Shown one piece after another: positions 6,366-8,850 of a stretch of 8,850 nucleotides of DNA (position 1 is the stretch's first letter; each line of letters starts with the position of its first letter). Where the stretch lies: assembly GCA_964496755.1 (NCBI GenBank), contig CAZCBD010000119.1, positions 1 through 8,850 on the forward strand, read 5' to 3'. Below the pieces are notes generated by a model. It was not told the origin of the DNA. It saw nothing but the letters and a program-made list of their open reading frames with translations, and made no database searches. The position numbers were made by a program, and so were the translations under genes. This DNA comes from CAZCBD01 sp964496755 (GTDB lineage: Bacteria > Bacteroidota > Ignavibacteria > Ignavibacteriales > Melioribacteraceae).

Positions 6366-7544
6366 CTAAGTAATATCATAATCATTTTTAGTGGTAAGAA
6401 TTTTCGGATAAGTTGCTTTAAAAATCGTTCCATCGGTTTCCGACGACATAAAAGTAACTTCACCATTTAAGAATCTTTCCGAAAATAGCTTCATACTATA
6501 AGTACCGATTCCCCTATTCTGTCCTTTTGTACTAAAAGCTCTTTGAAATAATTGCAATTGAATATTGCGTGGAATAAAAGTAGGGTTGTGTACCCATAGA
6601 GTTACTTTTTCATTTTCAACAATTGCTCCAACAGTTACAATTTCCCCAATATTACAAGCCTCTAAAGCGTTTTCAATCATATTTCCAATTACCCTTGCCA
6701 AAATAGTTTTATCAGAAATAATTTTTAGATCTTCGGCAAATTCATCCAATTTAATAATTTTGTCTTTGCCTACTTCGTGCACACGATAAAAGGCAATTAG
6801 ATTCTCAAGAAAGTTTTTAATATTAATTTCGGAAGTTGATAAAGTTAAATCATTATTTTCTGCCGATACTAAATCACGTTGACTTTGAATTTCTTCAATT
6901 AACCTATCGGAACCCTCATATATCATTCTCCGAAAAACAACCAATTCTTCTTCCGAAGCATCATAAAGCAATTCGGATATAGACCTTACCGCACCTGCCG
7001 TATTAAGAATATTATGAAAAAAAACTCTTTCCAAAAGTTTCCGCCTTTTTTCATGACTGATATCCTTTACAGAAAAAATTGTACATTCCTCTCCATTCAA
7101 TTTAATTGGGGTAGATTGAACCGAAAGGTTAAGAGCATTCCCTGTGGCAGTCTGAATAATTCTACATTCTTTTTCATTCTTTTCTCCTTTCTGTGCTTGT
7201 AATATAGAATTCACTGCCCCACAAGTTTTGCAAAACTCGGTTGTTCCACATCCACCTTCACTTTCAATAGCATGTACACAATCAACAGCTTCACCCGGGC
7301 GTTTTCCATAAGGCACATATTCTTCACCCTTACCCAGCATTTTAACAAGATTATCATTATAAAATACAATTTGACGATACTTGTTTAAAATTAAAACAAT
7401 CTCCGAAACAGCGTTATATATTTCCGAAATAAACGAAAGTGAAGCAACATCTTTAATTTCTTTTTCAAGTTCTTCTTTTGACACTCTTTCGGCTGAAGCA
7501 TATTCAGTATGTAGTGTTGTCTTTTTAGAATTTTTCTTTTTCAT
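6366..7544 (-). CDS. Soluble PAS-domain sensor histidine kinase with Cys/His cluster
   Basis: A 392-residue kinase with no membrane helices, so it senses a cytosolic signal. After a charged N-terminus, residues about 35-165 form a PAS-like sensor (DISHEKR at 161-167 is a typical PAS end). It contains C89-x-H91, C99-G and C105-x2-C108-G, which could bind a metal, a cofactor or form disulfides; this is inference. The phosphoacceptor is H177 in FFHNILNT (175-182). The catalytic domain shows the N-box NMIENALEA (288-296), an F-box-like FQRAFSTKG (333-341) and the G2 loop RGIGTYS (344-350). The usual G1 motif DxGxG is replaced by HNPTFIP (319-325), without the adenine-contacting Asp. I believe related kinases share this, but I cannot verify it. 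ATG at 7542-7544 has AAAGG six bases upstream. It overlaps the response regulator gene by 20 bases, so the two are probably a translationally coupled cognate pair. Confidence 0.88.
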   Translation of the reverse strand: MKKKNSKKTTLHTEYASAERVSKEELEKEIKDVASLSFISEIYNAVSEIVLILNKYRQIVFYNDNLVKMLGKGEEYVPYGKRPGEAVDCVHAIESEGGCGTTEFCKTCGAVNSILQAQKGEKNEKECRIIQTATGNALNLSVQSTPIKLNGEECTIFSVKDISHEKRRKLLERVFFHNILNTAGAVRSISELLYDASEEELVVFRRMIYEGSDRLIEEIQSQRDLVSAENNDLTLSTSEINIKNFLENLIAFYRVHEVGKDKIIKLDEFAEDLKIISDKTILARVIGNMIENALEACNIGEIVTVGAIVENEKVTLWVHNPTFIPRNIQLQLFQRAFSTKGQNRGIGTYSMKLFSERFLNGEVTFMSSETDGTIFKATYPKILTTKNDYDIT

Positions 7545-7896
7545 CTACAGCCTTTAAAATTGTTTCCATTAATTCGTCGCGGGGTGTTGGCTTCACCAAA
7601 AAATAATTTGCTCCTGCATTGAAAGCTTCATTTCTTTCACCGGCATAAGCATGTGCTGTTAGCACTACAATAGGAATCTTACTTTTTAATTTTTCGCGAA
7701 CTTCACGAATTAAATCAATTCCTGTTAATTCACCTCGAATAGAAATATCGAATAATAAAACTTCATATTCGTTTGAATTAAATTTTTCAAAAAACTCATC
7801 TGCCGAATCAACAACATCAACTTCAAAATTTCTTCTTAAATAGAAGCGAAGAAATTTTTGATCTTCACGATTATCTTCTACTGCAAGTAACTTCAT
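7525..7896 (-). CDS. Single-domain response regulator (receiver only)
   Basis: A 123-residue CheY-like receiver with no output domain. From the ATG at 7894-7896, it has the acidic pair E7-D8 (AVEDN), phosphoacceptor D50 (LLFDISI), the switch Thr T80 (VVLTAHA), aromatic switch Y98, and K102 in the conserved LVKPTP. All catalytic residues are intact. A TTG two codons upstream (7902) is in frame and cannot be excluded, but the ATG gives the usual MKLLAVEDN start and has GGG about eight bases upstream. The C-terminus overlaps the kinase gene by 20 bases. With no DNA-binding domain, it must act by protein contact, as an intermediate in a phosphorelay, or on a target not encoded here. It lies 37 bases downstream of the small membrane protein gene, so probably in the same transcript. 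Confidence 0.93.
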   Translation of the reverse strand: MKLLAVEDNREDQKFLRFYLRRNFEVDVVDSADEFFEKFNSNEYEVLLFDISIRGELTGIDLIREVREKLKSKIPIVVLTAHAYAGERNEAFNAGANYFLVKPTPRDELMETILKAVDEKEKF

Positions 7897-7933
7897 TTTC
7901 AACCCAATTAATAGTTTCTGTTTCAGTTTAATT

Positions 7934-8224
7934 CTATCTTAAATATGCATAAATTAATCTTAAAACCAAAAAAGCAATTAACCCAATAAAAATTTCTTTT
8001 AAATAAAATGCCAATCCTTTTAACAGTGAATAAAAACTTGCAATTATTCCACCTGATTTATTCAAATCATCGGAGTAATCAATTAATATTTTTTGAAACG
8101 AATCCAAATTATTAGAAACTCCATCAGCTATTCTGGTTAAATTAAACCCAACTTTTTGAAGCACTAGGATTAAAACTATTGCCAAAAGAGTTGCAATTAT
8201 AAGTTTTAATAATCGTTTTAACAT
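7934..8224 (-). CDS. Small two-helix membrane protein of unknown function
   Basis: A 96-residue protein that I do not recognise. Two hydrophobic stretches are clear: about 8-23 after a basic MLKRLLK start, and about 76-93 near the C-terminus. They flank a polar segment of about 50 residues (24-73) containing the acidic patch DYSDDLNKSGG. The positive N-terminus and the short tail ending in R suggest that both ends are cytoplasmic with a periplasmic hairpin loop; this is inference from the positive-inside rule. The codon pattern is like its neighbours, and the frame is free of overlaps. ATG at 8222-8224 has no obvious Shine-Dalgarno sequence. It lies 55 bases after kdsC and before the response regulator, all on one strand. 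It could be linked to envelope biogenesis or to the two-component pair, but nothing in the sequence decides. Confidence 0.72.
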   Translation of the reverse strand: MLKRLLKLIIATLLAIVLILVLQKVGFNLTRIADGVSNNLDSFQKILIDYSDDLNKSGGIIASFYSLLKGLAFYLKEIFIGLIAFLVLRLIYAYLR

Positions 8225-8279
8225 TATTACTATTTTGCATTAATTATTAATTCAAAATATTGTCGCAAAATAATATTAT

Positions 8280-8774
8280 TTATTTACATGCAAGTATTAA
8301 ATCTGCAAATTCCCTAAAAGCTCCTGTTCCTCCTTTTGTTCTACAAACATAATCCACCGAAGAAATAATTTCAGCAACAGCATCTTCAGGTGCAGCACTA
8401 AACCCAACCAATTTTATAATTTCCAGATCATTCACATCGTCACCAATATAGGCAACATTTTCAAAACCTATTTGTTCTGTTTCGCAAAAATCTTTTAAAT
8501 AATTCTCTTTTTCAAAACAACCTGTAATTATAAAATCCATATTTAACTTTGCAGCCCGTACTTTTATAATTTCAGAATCATCAGATGAAATTATTCCAAC
8601 TTTAAATCCTTCGTTTCTTAATCTGATAACGCCCATCCCATCTTTAACATTAAATTTTTTTAATTCGAGACCTTTACTGTTATAATAAAGCCCTCCATCG
8701 GTTAAAACGCCATCCACATCTGTAAAAATAACTTCAATGGAATTTAATTTTTGTACGATTTTATCTGAAACCAA
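8280..8774 (-). CDS. kdsC: KdsC-type HAD phosphatase (probable Kdo-8-phosphate phosphatase)
   Basis: A 164-residue capless HAD phosphatase of the KdsC family. KdsC releases phosphate from 3-deoxy-D-manno-octulosonate 8-phosphate in the cytosolic Kdo branch of LPS core synthesis. Motif I is FTDVDGVLTDGG (17-28), with nucleophile D19 and acid/base D21. Motif IV is GDDVNDLE (111-118). The C-terminal tail TKGGTGAFRE (147-156) matches the conserved GGxGAvRE tail of this family. Length is normal. Motif II reads IISSDDSE (61-68) where many KdsC proteins have an I-T/S-G-R-x-S form, so a related 9-phosphate nonulosonate substrate cannot be excluded. The start is TTG at 8772-8774: a stop lies in frame at 8796-8798 with no ATG after it, and AAGAGG (8780-8785) sits five bases upstream. 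No terminator separates it from the membrane protein gene. Confidence 0.88.
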   Translation of the reverse strand: MVSDKIVQKLNSIEVIFTDVDGVLTDGGLYYNSKGLELKKFNVKDGMGVIRLRNEGFKVGIISSDDSEIIKVRAAKLNMDFIITGCFEKENYLKDFCETEQIGFENVAYIGDDVNDLEIIKLVGFSAAPEDAVAEIISSVDYVCRTKGGTGAFREFADLILACK

Positions 8775-8779
8775 GTCAG

Positions 8780-8785
8780 CCTCTT
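8780..8785 (-). promoter_or_regulatory. Ribosome-binding site fixing the TTG start of kdsC
   Basis: AAGAGG on the minus strand lies five bases before the TTG, preceded by a run of nine A (8784-8792, sharing two bases with the site). It is the main evidence that the non-ATG codon is the true start. The remaining bases 8796-8850 hold no gene I can support. Confidence 0.65.
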
Positions 8786-8850
8786 TTTTTTTAGATTAAA
8801 TGAAAATTTAGTAAGAAGTGATGAAAAGTTCAATGGTAAAAAGCTAATCG

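Noticed and set aside
7897..7902. TTG two codons upstream as response regulator start
   Set aside because: The ATG at 7894-7896 is in frame, gives the usual receiver N-terminus and is a stronger start; the TTG remains possible.
8225..8279. Promoter between kdsC and the small membrane protein
   Set aside because: The two TTTTG runs do not have the right spacing or a proper TAnnTTTG, and no convincing -35/-10 pair is present.
8796..8850. Possible C-terminal end of an upstream minus-strand gene
   Set aside because: One frame ends RLAFYH-stop at 8830 and another stays open into kdsC. Neither is long enough to recognise, so no feature is called.

Overview
The window is AT-rich DNA, about 30% G+C by eye, carrying compact single-copy housekeeping genes. 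It looks like a chromosomal segment from the FCB group (Bacteroidetes/Chlorobi/Ignavibacteria). Three things support this: two promoters of the TTTG-N19/20-TAnnTTTG type typical of that group, a NagB-LmbE fusion of a kind annotated in Bacteroidetes, and a KdsC-family phosphatase implying an LPS-bearing (Gram-negative) cell. I cannot name the genus; an Ignavibacteria-like lineage is my best guess. Several genes have visible Shine-Dalgarno sequences, and two conserved genes (hemW, kdsC) can only start at TTG.

Positions 1-5251 hold a tightly packed minus-strand operon. In order of transcription it contains a 777-residue NagB-like/LmbE-like fusion protein, recN (1-nt gap), hemW (4-nt TTGA overlap) and the first seven codons of a further gene cut by the window edge. 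That last gene is preceded by a 17-nt tandem repeat that presents three Shine-Dalgarno-like cores in a row.

Positions 5252-5801 contain no protein gene. They hold a probable divergent promoter pair, an initiator tRNA-Met gene on the plus strand with its terminator, and an imperfect tandem duplication of the tRNA 3' part plus terminator plus downstream spacer. The second copy carries a 16-nt perfect palindrome inside the former T-arm. The stretch ends with a UUCG-tetraloop terminator that serves the minus-strand genes to its right.

Positions 5802-8774 hold five minus-strand genes. In order of transcription these are a KdsC-type HAD phosphatase, a 96-residue two-helix membrane protein of unknown function, a single-domain response regulator, a soluble PAS histidine kinase overlapping it by 20 nt, and the thiol peroxidase tpx with its own FCB-type promoter. 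The regulator and kinase are probably a cognate pair. The kinase has an unusual Cys/His cluster in its sensor region and a non-canonical ATP-lid motif, so redox or metal sensing is a reasonable hypothesis. The neighbouring tpx is a redox-defence gene, but it appears to be transcribed separately.

Most of the window is ordinary core genome. I see no convincing new multi-gene system. The items most worth a second look are the duplicated tRNA 3' region with its palindrome, the triple ribosome-binding-site repeat, the Cys-rich sensor kinase, and the NagB-like domain that lacks the canonical catalytic glutamate.
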